Origin: Platanthera guangdongensis
Lineage: Eukaryota > Streptophyta > Magnoliopsida > Asparagales > Orchidaceae
DNA: 64,000 nt
Direction: 5' to 3'
NCBI GenBank assembly: GCA_039583875.1
Contig: CM077166.1
Location: 77,044,564 to 77,108,563, forward strand
Part shown: positions 22,434 through 34,260 of the stretch, in pieces
Layout of the letters: every line of letters starts with the position of its first letter
How positions within the stretch are numbered: the first letter of the stretch is position 1
Program-made: the position numbers and the translations under genes
The notes under the pieces: model-generated
What the model saw: the letters and a program-made list of their open reading frames with translations, nothing else
Database searches by the model: none
Told to the model about the DNA's origin: nothing

Positions 22434-22650
22434 GCGTCCTACTCAAATGAGTAAGCGGGAAATGAAAGCAGTAAAATTACAAGTCCTACTCAAACGAGTA
22501 GGCGTGAAATGACAAGTCCTACTCAAATGAGTAGGCGAGAAATTAAAGCTGAAAATATAAGTCCTACTCAAACGAGTAGGTGGGAAATTACAAGTCCTGC
22601 TCAAACGAGTAGACGGGAAATTAAAGTGAGTCATACTCAAACAAGTAGGA
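22434..22650. repeat. CCTACTC-GAGTAGG inverted-repeat array, left LTR
   Basis: About six units of roughly 33 bp, each with CCTACTC, an aaac/aaat loop and GAGTAGG, then gggaaat. The matching array in the other LTR is at 26730-27045. Confidence 0.85.
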
Positions 22651-23137
22651 GAAAATAGATGAACACACACACACACTACATAAATGAAACACACACACTC
22701 TACAGAAATAAAAAAACACACACTCTACAGAAATAAAATCTAACTAATACACTCACACACACATACAAAAATGAAAAATAGAGTAACCAAAAATTAAAAT
22801 GATTACATTTTACCAGTAGATTATGCTAGAAATGCATAAAAAGAAGAAATTAAAATTAAATGAGCAAAAGTTTTGAAAATTAAAAACAAAAGTCAAAGTG
22901 CTCGAAAATTAAAATGACGACAAATCCATTCTTATAACTCTATAAAAATGCTTAAAAAGTGGAAGAAAAAGTAAAAGAACAAAAAGCTTTACAAAAATAA
23001 AAAAAAGACGAAGTAAAAAAAATTAAAACCACTTTTATAATCATTTTTATAAATCTATAAGAATGAACGTAAAAAAAGTTCTTAAACAAAACAAAAAAAG
23101 GGTAGATGAGAAGAAAAGCTAGTACAAAAACACGGGC

Positions 23138-23215
23138 GTTGAGTGGCGATGGCGTTGAGTGATGCTGGCGTTGAGTGGTTGGCTGGCGTTGAGTGGTGAT
23201 GGTGTTGAGTGTGTG
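23138..23215. repeat. GTTGAGTGGCGATGGC minisatellite, left LTR
   Basis: Short tandem repeat of about 15-16 bp, with four or five units. It is expanded in the right LTR at 28153-28305. Confidence 0.8.
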
Positions 23216-23546
23216 TAACGGGTTGAACACAGGCGTGTTGAATCGGGACACATGCGTGTCGGTCAGTTCGACGAACGCCAAACACCGATCATCGAGCTGG
23301 CGATAACCTTTTATTGGGATCAAGTAACACGCCCAGGTCAAGGGCGTGACCGAGAAGTACACGGCCGTGTATTTTGGAATTTTTGTCTTTTTCCTGAAAA
23401 TTTCTGAAAATCAAAATAAACCTATGTTAGCAAAATATATACAAAAAAGGAGCATTTTATTAAATAAAATTAACTAAAAATGAAGAAAATAAATTAAAAC
23501 GACTTAAAATAACGTGCGTAAAAATACATATATTTACAACTTATCA

Positions 23547-25727
23547 AATACCCGCATACTTAAGCTTTTGCTATTCCAGATCAAAAGTTGGAGATGTATT
23601 TATAAGGAATTAAAGAAATCCTAAGTTTAGCTACCGCTTGAATTAATTGAAAGAAAGATCAAAATAATTATACGGGGTATAAGAGTTAAGTCCTAAATTA
23701 TGACAAAAATTTAAATAGAGGAAGAGTTTCAACTAAAAACTTCTTGATATAATCAAACAGAAAGCAAAAAATGTATTTGTTAGGTTAACAAGAGTAGATT
23801 GGGATTATTGAAACTTTAGCTTATAAGAATTAAAGGAAATAATGCAATTTAAAAATTATGCTTTCAAAATATTTTAAAATTAAACTAAGAATCATTTGAA
23901 TATGGCAGAGGGGGATGTTGTGGTTTATGAAGAGGACTTTGGTTTAGAGGTGAGGTATTTTTTTCGCTCAAAGCTCTAATGAATTTTTTTAGTTTGAATG
24001 CGGATGTTTAGTAAAATGAAATCTTATTTTCCATAACATATAATATTTTTTTGAACAACTTCATAATAACCCAATGTATATGTATATGAGTAATGAATTT
24101 TATCCTCTTACTCAGTAACATAATTTTTTCAAATATTGGATGCTATGTTTATGGAACAAAATCTTATTCCCATTGACATAGGATCTTTTAAGGATCAAAA
24201 TCATGTCAAGTATGACATAAAAAAAGAGAGTTTTTTTTTCAGAAAAAAAACTAGACATAATAAAACATTTTTGAGAGCAACCTTTATAAATTGAACGTTC
24301 CTATATTTCAAAAAAAAGATTGGAGTAAACATAATTGAAATCTAAGATTGTTATTTTCTAACAAAATAAATGTGCAACTATTTAGATAAGTTAGAATTGA
24401 TGTTGAAAACAAGTCTCTTATCTTAAACAAAAAAGGCATACAAAATTCTTTAAAACTTAACCACATATATCTAAATCTATCAATCTCCAATTAATAAACG
24501 AATAGTAAACAAAAAATTAATAAAATTCGCTTATGAATAAACTCGCAACAAAATTTTTGGAGAGCGAAAAGAGGTTAAGAATGAGATATTTGATTTATTT
24601 GTTTCATAATAAACAAAATTTTTGGGATTTTTAAAGTTTTTATTTATTTTTGTATTTTTGATTATTTTTTTTGAATTTTTAAAGTTATTTTCTTTTTTGG
24701 ATTTTTTAAATTTTTTGATTTTTTTTACATTTTTATCAATTTATTTACAAGAAAGGGGAGAGAAAGAGCTGTTATTTACAAAGTAACGAGGGGGAAAAGA
24801 GAAAAAGTTTTTTAGAAAAAGATTTTCAAAGTAAAAACATTTTTTTGAATTTTTTGTGTTTTATGAAATTTTTTTGATTTTTTGATTATAAAAACAAGCA
24901 AAAAATGTTGAAGTTTATTTAAATTTTTTTTACATTATTTGTTATGTTTGATTGGGTGCAGAATGTAGAAATGAAATAAAGAAAAATAAGAAAACACACC
25001 CATACTTAAATCCAATATTGTCCCTAATGTTGCAATGTAAGTATGTAGAACGATAAGAGATAAAATGCAGTATTTACAAAACTAAAAAAGGAGGGTAGAA
25101 GCTTCCCCGAGATGAGGTTGGGGAGGCTCATTTGAAACCCTGCATTATTTAGAACAAATAACACAAATATAACAGAAAAACGAAACAGAAAAACTCGGCC
25201 AAAAATTGCGGGTGGTAGGGGGCAAGTATGTGTGTCATGGAAGTAGCTAACGTCCAAGGTATATGAGCGCGAGAGAAATGCATTCCCTTAGGGCATAAAA
25301 TAACGTGAGACGTGCCGAAGATAGAAAATAAATATATAAGTCTAAAAATATTTTTGGTTTTTTCGAAAAAGTTAAAATAAAATATATAGACGAATTTTTT
25401 TTTGTGGTTTTTAATGTTTAGATTTTTTTGGGGTTTATAGTTTTTTCAATTTTTCAGTCGTATAGTTTTTTAAATTTTTTTTGGAAACGACGCCATTTCA
25501 TTTTTTTTTATATAGATAATACATATGAAATAATAAGCATAAAATAAACTTTTTTCTTAATTTTTTTAAGTAATTATTATTATTATTAATATTATTATTA
25601 TTATTAGTAGTAGTATTTTTTGGTTGGCCATTTTTTTGTTATATATAAAAATAGGTAAAAGTAATAGTTTTTCGGAGTTCGAAATAACAACACGAAAATT
25701 CCCCTGCAACGACGCCAAAAACTTGAT
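23547..25727. other. Internal region of LARD-like element, no coding capacity
   Basis: AT-rich with many A/T runs. It begins with the PPT (minus CTTAAGTATGCGGGTATT), has a second PPT-like tract at 24997-25010 (minus TTTAAGTATGGGT) and ends at the PBS. No ORF here resembles a retroelement protein. A short ATT repeat lies near 25580-25610. Confidence 0.75.
25701..25720 (-). other. PBS of LARD-like element
   Basis: The minus strand reads TGGCGTCGTTGCAGGGGAA, a tRNA-Asp-type PBS with two changes from the Athila copy at 12406, placed just inside the right (5') LTR. Confidence 0.65.
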
Positions 25728-26729
25728 TGATTTACCAAGTCCCCGGCAACGACGCCAAAAACTTGATGGTTAAAACTCCAAAAAAAATTAATGATTAAAT
25801 CAAGTCCCCGACAACGGCGCCAAAAACTTGATGGTTAAAACTCCAAAAATTAAAGGTTTAAAACACGCGGCGCCCTAGACGATTTATTTTAGAAATAGGA
25901 TGGTTTATTTAGGAAGACGGGGTACGCAGAGTTATTTGGATATAAAACAGTTGAAACCGAATTTTAACCAAAGGAGGTAAGTGCACCTATCGCGTGTAGT
26001 ACATGATATTCCAGTGAGCAATATCGGGGTCGTATTGTTCTCGGGGACGGGTTGATTATTTTTACTCTTCTCTTGAGGGAACTATTATTTTATCGATTAT
26101 AACTTATCGGGTTATTATTTATATATATAAAAACAGAAAATAAAAGCAGAAAGAAAGAAGCCGATGAAGAATTTAGCGCAACGGTACAAAATCAAATTTG
26201 AACTAAAATAACTTTTAATAAATAGAGATCCTAAATTTCAAATTAATTAAGACGAAGACTTGGCCGTGGAGGTTCCACAAAAATGAGCTAACCTATCTCT
26301 AGGACTATCGCTCACCTGAACATTAAGACTATTCGACCGGGCTCTCATCCGACGAAGGATTCCTCTTAATGCCCGCAATACGCTAAGAACCCCGTTATTG
26401 GGTGGGAAACCCAATCCGGTAGAATTCCACGCCTCCTCTCTCGAGGGTTAGTGCGGAACTCCCTTTACCCAGGGGTGATCGGTACATAAGCACGGCCTCT
26501 CGGCTAGCTAGCGTATGCACTACAGAAATAGAGCCCACACATCGATATGTGGTCCTACGCATCGTAAACCCGGAGTAAACCTTAAGTAATTTAATTAACG
26601 AGAAAAAGAGGACCTTTAATTATTTAAAGCAATTTTATCCGTCCCAATGCTCTTCGATACCGAGGGCTAAGAACGGTTAGCCACTCATCAGAATGGGGAC
26701 GGCTTGCAAAAAGAAATACAAAATTGAAA

Positions 26730-27045
26730 GTACAAGTCCTACTCAAACGAATAGGCGAGAAATGAAAGCAGTAAATGAAAGCAGTAAATGAAAGCTGAAA
26801 ATGAAAGCAGTAAAGGAAAGCAGAAAATTGCGAGTCCTACTCAAACGAGTAGGCGGGAAATAAAAGCAGTAAAATTACAAGTCCTACTCAAATGAGCAGG
26901 AGGAAAATGACAAGTCCTACTCAAACGAGTAGGCAGGAAGCTGAAAATACAAGTCCTTCTAAAACGAGTAGGCGGGAAATTACAAGTCCTACTCAAACGA
27001 GTAGACGGGAAATTAAAGCGAGTCCTACTCAAACGAGTATGAGGA
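26730..27045. repeat. CCTACTC-GAGTAGG inverted-repeat array, right LTR
   Basis: Seven or so units of the 33-bp repeat with CCTACTC and GAGTAGG arms around aaac. Some units have lost a base in one arm (for example gagcagg). Confidence 0.85.
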
Positions 27046-28152
27046 AATAGATGCACACACACACACACACTCTACATAAATGAAACACACACACTTTATA
27101 GAAATACAAACACACACACACTCTATAAAAATAAAATCTAACTCATACACTCACGCACACATACAAAAATGAGAAAAACAAAGTAACCAAAAAAATTAAA
27201 ATGATAATATTTTTACCGGTAGATTATGCTAGAAATACATAAAAAGAAGAAATTAAAATTAAATGAGCAAAAGTTTTGAAAATTAAAAACAAAAGTCAAA
27301 GTGCTCGAAAATTAAAATGACGACAAATCCATTCTTATAACTCTACAAAAATGCTTAAAAAGTGGAAGAAAGAGTAAAAGAATGAAAGGTTTTACAAAAA
27401 TAAAAATAAAAAGACTAAGTAAACAAATTCAAAACCACTTTTATAACCATTTTTATAAATCTATAAGAATGAACATAAAAAAGTTCTTAAACAAAACAAA
27501 AAAGGGTAGATGAGAAGAAAAGGTACTACAAAGTTAAGTAAAAAAAACTGAAAACATAAAATTACTTTTACTCTCTCTCTCACACACACAAACACACAGA
27601 AAAATAAAGAGAAACGAAGAAAAAATAAATAAGATTGCTTAAGGAGGGCACTCAGATGAAATCCAAAACCATAAAACGGGAGAAAATCTACAAGTTTTAT
27701 TAATTTTAAAAGGAGATTACAAAGCTAAACCATAAAAGAGAGGGGGGGGGGGGGGGAATTCCCTTACATAGCCTTGAAGAACACCTAAGCAACACAACCC
27801 TTAAGCAAAATAGTTCAAAAAATAGAACATTTGATCTTATAGAGAAGATGTATTTATAGGCAAAAATTTTCGGGTTACACGCCTAGGTCACAGACGTGTA
27901 GGGGGGGGGGGGGGTCTTGTAGCCACTATTGCTGAGTTGATGCTGAGCATTAATTGATTTGTTGACTTTTGGAACTGTACACGTGGAAGTCACGGGCATG
28001 ACCCTGCTATCACAGGTGTGTAGGTGGAGCTTGTCAGGGAGGTTTATCTGGGAAAGACGTCGTATAATTTCATCGCCGGCGCTGTCGTATCTGGGAAACG
28101 TGGAAGTCATGAGTGTGTCGAATATTGAAACGGGCGTGTAGGTGGGTTCGAC

Positions 28153-28305
28153 AATGGCGTTGAGTGGCGATGGCGTTGAGTGGCGATGGTGTTGAGTGGC
28201 AATGGCGTTGAGTGGCGATGGTGTCGAGTGGTTGGCGTTGAGTGGCGATGACGTTGAGTGGCGGCTGGCATCGAGTGGTTGGCATTGAATGGTTGGTGTT
28301 GAGTG
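28153..28305. repeat. GTTGAGTGGCGATGGC minisatellite, right LTR
   Basis: About nine tandem units of 15-16 bp with small variants (gtcgagtgg, gttggcgttg). Confidence 0.85.
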
Positions 28306-28638
28306 TGTGTCACGGGTTGAACACAGACGTGTCGAATCGGAACACTGACATGTCGGTCAGTTCGACAAACGTCGAATTCCGATTGTCGAGCTGGCAACAA
28401 CCTTCTGTTAGGATCAAGTAACACGCCCAGGTCACGGGCGTGACCGAGAAGTACACGGGCGTGTACTTTGGAATTTTTGACTTTTTCCTGAAAATTTCTA
28501 AAAATCAAAATAAAGCTATGTTAGCATAATATATACAAAAAGGAGCATTTTATTAAAGAAAATTAACTAAAAATAAAGAAAATAAATTAAAACGACTTAA
28601 ATAACGAGCATAAAAATACATACATTTACAACTTATCA

Positions 28639-28895
28639 TATATATTTCCCGCAAAGGAATGTCTACAAATACACAAAATATTTGGCCTTAAGGCCTTACA
28701 GGTTTTCTTCACTAGTGTGGATTACATATATCGGAACGCAGGCCGGCCACACAGGAAAATAACAAAACATCTCTTTAATTAGCCTTCAAGGGCCAGCATA
28801 GCAGCAACAACAGCAAGGGCTTCAGCCCACTATTTTTTGCTCGGCTCTCCAGTACCTGCATGGGGATAATCCACCGCAACGGTGTCAAACAAAGT
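28639..28895 (-). repeat. gypsy-3 LTR fragment, right part
   Basis: Resumes after the LARD-like element. ggccttaaggccttacag resembles the gypsy-2 LTR segment ggccttatggccttacaa near 37028. It ends where a copia LTR begins at 28896. Confidence 0.5.
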
Positions 28896-29325
28896 TGAAA
28901 GAAATAGTGCCTAAACACCTAGGGGGGGGGGGTGAATAGGTGCACTTAATCTTTTTAACTTTAAAGGCAGAAACACTGAATTATTAGACCTATTTATGCA
29001 ATTCTCTACAACAATTCAGCACAGATAACACAACAATCACAGAATTAATCACACACAGAGTACAAACAGATTTTTATAGTGGTTCCCCAAGGTCTGGGTA
29101 CATCCACTTTCCCCCTTCGCCTATCTAGTAGTGTACTAGATTCGGCCTAACTTCTCCACTTCTTCTCAAATCCTCAGATCTTACAACTCAGAACCCCAAA
29201 CAGGTTCCTACAACTCAGAGTGTCCCCACTCCTACAACTCAGGCACTAAGCCCTACCACTCAGTCTTCAACAAGACCTACACTCAGGCACAACAGCCCTA
29301 CCTCAGCCTTCAACAAGGCCTACAT
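28896..29325 (-). repeat. Truncated Sirevirus-like LTR (U5/R part)
   Basis: Matches 14523-14920: tgaaagaaat edge, G run, gtggttccccaaggtctggg and the cctatctagtagtgtactagattcgg segment. It breaks off after aaggcctaca, where unrelated sequence begins. No gene follows. Confidence 0.8.
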
Positions 29326-30351
29326 TCTATCTTATTTATTCCCAGCATTTATTTCAAGGATCTTGTAGCCGTTTCAATTAATCTGGAGCAAGTTTCATGG
29401 GAGATTTAAAGGAATGTTTTCTAAGACTTTCCTCCAAAGACAAAATTCATTTAAGGAAGTCATTAATTAGTGGCTTTTGGCTATCTTGGAGACAGAGAAT
29501 CAATTCATTCTTTCTCAGATCTAAGGAATAAAAAGAGGATTTTATTCTGCTACTCCATATAGACAAACAGTTACAAACAAAAAGAGAATAGTAATAGACA
29601 GACACACAGACAGAATTCTTTCAGAACACACACCACTGAAGGAGATCAACATACAGAAAATAAGATTTTCTAGATCTATTTTGACTCAAGTGTTCAGAGG
29701 CTTCATCCATCAAGACTCCAAACACTACACATTTCAGCAACTGCTGGAATCATCCTTTGATGGAGATCTCATCTACTGAAGGCCTATCACCCTAGTGCAA
29801 AGCTTCTTTTCATGAACAACTTTCAGATCTCAGGGGGAGCTTTGACAACATCATCCACTAGTCTTCTCTCTGATTGCTGACAGAGAAGAACATCTCACCT
29901 CTTTCTTTTTCTGCTGTAAAAGGGTTTCTCAAAACTCCCTTCAAACGTTTTGTGCTGGTTTTTGAGACCTTGTCAAAACTCAGTGGTGGCAAGACACCTG
30001 ATCAAAAAATCTAGTTTGGTTTTTGAGCACCTTATCAAAAGCTCATTGGTGCCCAGGACACTTGATCAACTCATCCTGCAGTGGATTCCTACCTAGGGTG
30101 GTAGAAGAGTGGATGTACCCAGATTGATTAGGGAACCACTATAGCTCCTTCTGTCTTCTGGTTGCTATATTTTGTTTGCTGTGTGCTGTGTTTTTATTTC
30201 TTTCTTTCATAATTTTTATTTTCTGTAAACACCTTACACATATATTTAAATTAAGTCTTCCACTGCAAAATAATTTTTAACTTGAAAATTATTTTAATAT
30301 ACAATATTCACCCCCCCTCTAGAGTTAAGGTAGATCTTATCCCCACTTTCA
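29326..30351 (+). repeat. Plus-strand copia LTR fragment of another family
   Basis: It ends with a Sirevirus-like U5 layout (ggaaccactata near 30130, cacccccc tract at 30310, then ccccactttca) but otherwise differs from copia-A/B. It abuts gypsy-2 LTR sequence, which lacks its first about 21 bases. No TG start is recognisable, so it is truncated. Confidence 0.55.
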
Positions 30352-32816
30352 GACCGTATAATATAGGTCCGGCCGGGGCCCCACAACATATAGACTCCAC
30401 AACTTTAGCATTAAAAGATGATATTAACTACCCAATCTCAAAACTCAATAACAAACAACAGTGAAAACAGAAAACAAGACCAGAAGCTATCCACATAATT
30501 AAGAGTATCGAAGCGGCCTTATGGCCTTACAACAACAGAGAGTCCAAAACTCAAATGAATACATGAAGCATCAATGTGCATAAGCACTCCTAGACTACCT
30601 CAGCATGCAAGATGGAAAACTAGAGCATCAAACAAACAATGCCATAATCTAGAGCTAGTACAAAACTTGTAACACTTCATGAAGCTTAGGCATTTTTGGT
30701 TGGCGAGCTAGCTCCTGCTTGTGATCCTTGCCCTGTAAAAATTTGTGGTAACGTGGTTCAGCAAAGGCTGACCTCAAACTGTATAACCAATGCATCTCCT
30801 CCCGGCCGCCCCTAACGGACCCCGGGGTACCCCTCCAACCTGCAAGTCAGCACTTCGTATACCATATACATAAACATGTAAAGCTCTAAAAGAACAGGTT
30901 TGGATGTCTCAAGTAACAAACACATTTTCTATGTTGAGCATATAATAAAAAGGGACCTACTACTCAGCATGTATGCAAAACCCGGGTTTCACCCAAGGCA
31001 CCCTATTGCGTATGCAACTAGCACATCATCAAATCATCTGGTACTTCCAATTTCCCCATTGGCGTTAAGCAGCAAATAAAAGGGTACTGCAATTACCCTA
31101 ACGACATACAAGCCGCAACACGGATATTTTGCCAAGGCCCCACCCACTCGTGGGTCTTAGGCCCCAGGCTTTCCTGCAAACTCTAACTTCGCATGTCAGG
31201 ATTCCGTCTCACACACAAACCGATTCTAAGAACCCTTGATAGACACCACCTGCTCATGGCTTCTTTGCCCGGGCTTGCCCAATGCTTGGTGTTCTCGTCA
31301 GTCTCACAGAAGGGGACTAGTCTCGCCGGGACACTCTCCCCACATGACTTGCACGTCATGGGACAGCCAACCGACCACGGATGTAAAGCCGCGCCTTAGC
31401 ACATAACAATCCTTAAACATTCCCACCCTAATCCATCATTTGTACTACAATTTCCTCGCGCACCAAGGAAACCATCTACCGCCAATGCGGAGCTAACCTT
31501 GTCCACCAAGGAAAACATCGACCGCCAATGCGGAGCTAACCTTGTCCGGTTCCGGCTATACGTACTCACTCGAGAAAAGGGGGAAATCACATACATCACA
31601 AACAACATCTTGCAGTAACGGATTTCTACAAATTCCTTAAGGCTCGCTATGCAACATCACCAAGTCAGACTAACAGTCGCGACTACGGCTTCACCCACAA
31701 TGCCTAATCCACTAACGGAGCGGATCTCTAATGCAAAATCATGTTGGGGACGGACTCAATCGACTCGGAGGTTCCCCTTGAACCTTGGAGACCCATACAT
31801 CTATCATTTGAGAGATTTGGTGCCCGAAAGCTTGAAAGAAAAGTTGCTAAGCATGCATCCTAGAAACCAGGAGGAGAAGTGTCGCTACCTTACGACCCCT
31901 CTTCCTAGCCGTGGGAACTTAGCCGGATGAAAACCACCGCAACAGACTTGCCTCCGTGGATCTGGACTCGGCTCGCGATTTGGGGCTCCGAAGCTTCTCC
32001 GGCAGCCATATCTCTCCTTCACCCCCTTCCTTGATCTCCCTTCTCTCTAAAACGTTAGAAACAGAAGACTTGAAGAAGTATGAGGGTTACAAACCCTATT
32101 CCCGAACATAACCCAGCAAGGATAGCTCTGGACCATCAGATCCCAATAGAAGGAAATGAACGGCCCTGATTCGCACTTAAAACCAAACTCCTGGGCCAAA
32201 CACGACTTGTGACATGCCCGTGTCCAAGGATGTGTGCCTCAATCGATGCCGAAACCGTTGCACCCAGAAAAGGACACGGGTTCTGGACACGCCCGTGTCA
32301 AACGTGACACGCCCGTGTCACTCAGTACACGGCTGTGTGGCTGGGCATGTTCCTCCATGGACACAGGACCAAACACAACCCGAGGAGAACACGGGTATTT
32401 GACACGCCCGTGTCACATTTGACACGCCCGTGTCAAACCCGAACACGCCTAGGCTCCAGGCCGTGTTTACCACCTCACATAGCCCGGCTATCATCCCGAG
32501 CAAGACACGGCCTGGGACACGCCCGTGTTGCAGGCCGTGTTCGTTGTCTCGACGATCGTCGACCGCATTTTCGTCGACCATGCAAAAATTTGTCGAACCC
32601 AAGCATGACACGGCCTTGGACTTGCCCGTGTCCCAGGCCGTGTTCACTGTCTCGACACTTCGTCGAGCGAAGTTTGTCAACCACCCGGGATCTTCGTCGA
32701 ACCCGAGCACGACACTGCCTTGGACACGCCCATGTCCTAGGCCATGTGACCCATACCAAGATCCTGACTTGGCTCTAAACAATGTTCGTCCCTCTTTCGA
32801 GTTTCGGGGCGTTACA
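30352..32816 (-). repeat. gypsy-2 left (3') LTR
   Basis: Pairs with 36844-57732 (minus the copia insertion): both contain ggtccrgycggggcmccaca near the start, aaagcatgcatcctagaaa... and end gggcgttaca. It lacks the first about 21 bp of the LTR, lost at the copia fragment junction. It contains the ACACGCCCGTGT array at 32210-32755, with extra units absent from the right copy. Confidence 0.85.
32210..32755. repeat. GACACGCCCGTGTC palindrome array in gypsy-2 LTR
   Basis: About eight cores of ACACGCCCGTGT or decayed forms, with intervening ggccgtgtt and gtcgac-type repeats. The core CACGCCCGTG is the same as in the Athila array. The right LTR array (57290-57665) has fewer units. Confidence 0.85.
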
Positions 32817-32817
32817 A

Positions 32818-32832
32818 CTCTCTACCCCTTAA
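32818..32832 (-). other. gypsy-2 polypurine tract
   Basis: The minus strand reads TTAAGGGGTAGAGAG, followed directly by the LTR TGTAACGCCC. Confidence 0.7.
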
Positions 32833-32970
32833 AAGAATTTCCTCCCGAAATTATAAAAAGAGAAAGATACACAAAACTTAAATTATACCTGAAAGGAATA
32901 GCTCTGGATACTCCTCTAGCATGGTCTGTTCTCACTCCCACGAGAGCTCCTCACGACCTCAGTTGTCCAA

Positions 32971-34260
32971 TCAGACTTTTACAAGTTTGACCACTTTGTT
33001 CCGCAACCGCCGAATTTCTGAATCCTCTATAGCAACTGGATGAACTCGTGTCCTCATGTCCTCTTCTATCGGCACTGATGCCGATTTTATCACCACACTA
33101 GCCTCTACTAAGGCTTTCCTCAAGACAGAGACATGGAAGAAGACGTGTAATCCACTCAGCTCGGTGGACAACGCTAACATGTACGCTACTTCTCCCACCC
33201 ATTATATAACCTCGAAAGGTCCCAAAAACCTTGGACTCAACTTCTTGAGTCGGCGAATGCGCGAAACGCCTTTGAACCGCTTGATCTTTAGATAGACCCA
33301 ATCGCCTACCGCAAACTCCAGCTTCCTGTGGCGAGCATTAAAATACTTCGCTTGCCGATCTTGAGCCACTTTCATGCGCTCTTGAATGGTTCGCACCAAC
33401 TCGCATGCATCAGCTACCACTTCTTTTCCCAAAAGTTCGGTGTCTCCCACCTCTGTCCAAGACATCGGTGTTATACACCGTCTTGCATACAAAGCTTCAT
33501 ATGGCGCCATCTTTATACTTGCTTGGTAACTGTTGTTATAAGCGAACTCTACCATGAAGAGGTGATCCTCCCACTTCTTGCTGAAGTCTAGAATATAAAT
33601 CCTCGGCATATCCTCAATAGTACGGATCATTCTCTCGGTTTGCCCGTCAGGTTGAGGATGGAAAGCCGTGCTGAACTTGAGCTTCGTTCCCAAACTCTTC
33701 TGAACCAACCTCCAGTCCTTGGACGTGAAACGTCCATCGCGATAACTAAATATACTCTTAGGAATCCCATGTAGTCGCACAATGTTGTGAACGTACAACT
33801 CAACCAGCTTCTCCACGCTGTCCTCCTTTTGATTTGGGATGAAGTGAGACACTTTGGTCAAGCGATCCACAGTCACCCAAATCGCGTCGTTATCCTGCTG
33901 CGATCTAGGTAATCCATGCACAAAGTCCATGGAGATGTCGTCAAATTTCCACTCGGGGATAGGAAGAGGCTTCAGGAACCCGCCCGACTTCTGACACTCG
34001 GCCTTCACCAAGGCACAAGTTTGACATCGATTCACGTACAAAGCTACGACCCGCTTTAGTCCTGGCCACCAAAAGGATTTCTTCATATCCAAGTACATCT
34101 TTGTACTGCCCGGGTGAATGGAGTACTTTGTGAAGTGAGGCTCAAACATTAACTCCTCACGGAGCTTGCCAAACTGCGGTACGCAAATCCTTCCGTCCTT
34201 CCTCAGAATCCAATCAATTATCTCCCAGTTGATACTCTCACACATTTGAGCTTTCACCAC
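32971..34260 (-). pseudogene. gypsy-2 integrase and chromodomain-like end, broken
   Basis: The main open piece, 34260-33202, has a zinc site (H/H near the start, CQTCALVKAEC) and an integrase core with MDFVHGLP (first Asp), then SYRDGRF where SDRD is expected, so the second catalytic Asp is replaced by Tyr, and QPDGQTERM (Glu kept). A further piece (33198-32971) reads HVSVLRK and RRLRNKVVKLVKV in another frame, followed by stops, matching the usual chromodomain lead-in. The protein cannot be functional. Confidence 0.85.

Larger units (their letters stand above)
25728..28638 (-). repeat. LTR of LARD-like element, right (5')
   Basis: 2911 bp. In transcription order: a GTCACGGGCGTGAC palindrome (28432-28445), the GTTGAGTGGCGATG minisatellite (28305-28153), G runs (27901-27914, 27745-27757), TATAAATAC (27850-27858), the CCTACTC/GAGTAGG array (27045-26730), then two PBS-like modules at 25728-25830. 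This is the fuller of the two LTRs. Only here does the palindrome array lie downstream of the TATA box. Confidence 0.8.

Noticed and set aside
32214..32990. Overlapping ORFs of 62-186 aa in the gypsy-2 LTR
   Set aside because: Repeat translations within the ACACGCCCGTGT array, present on both strands.
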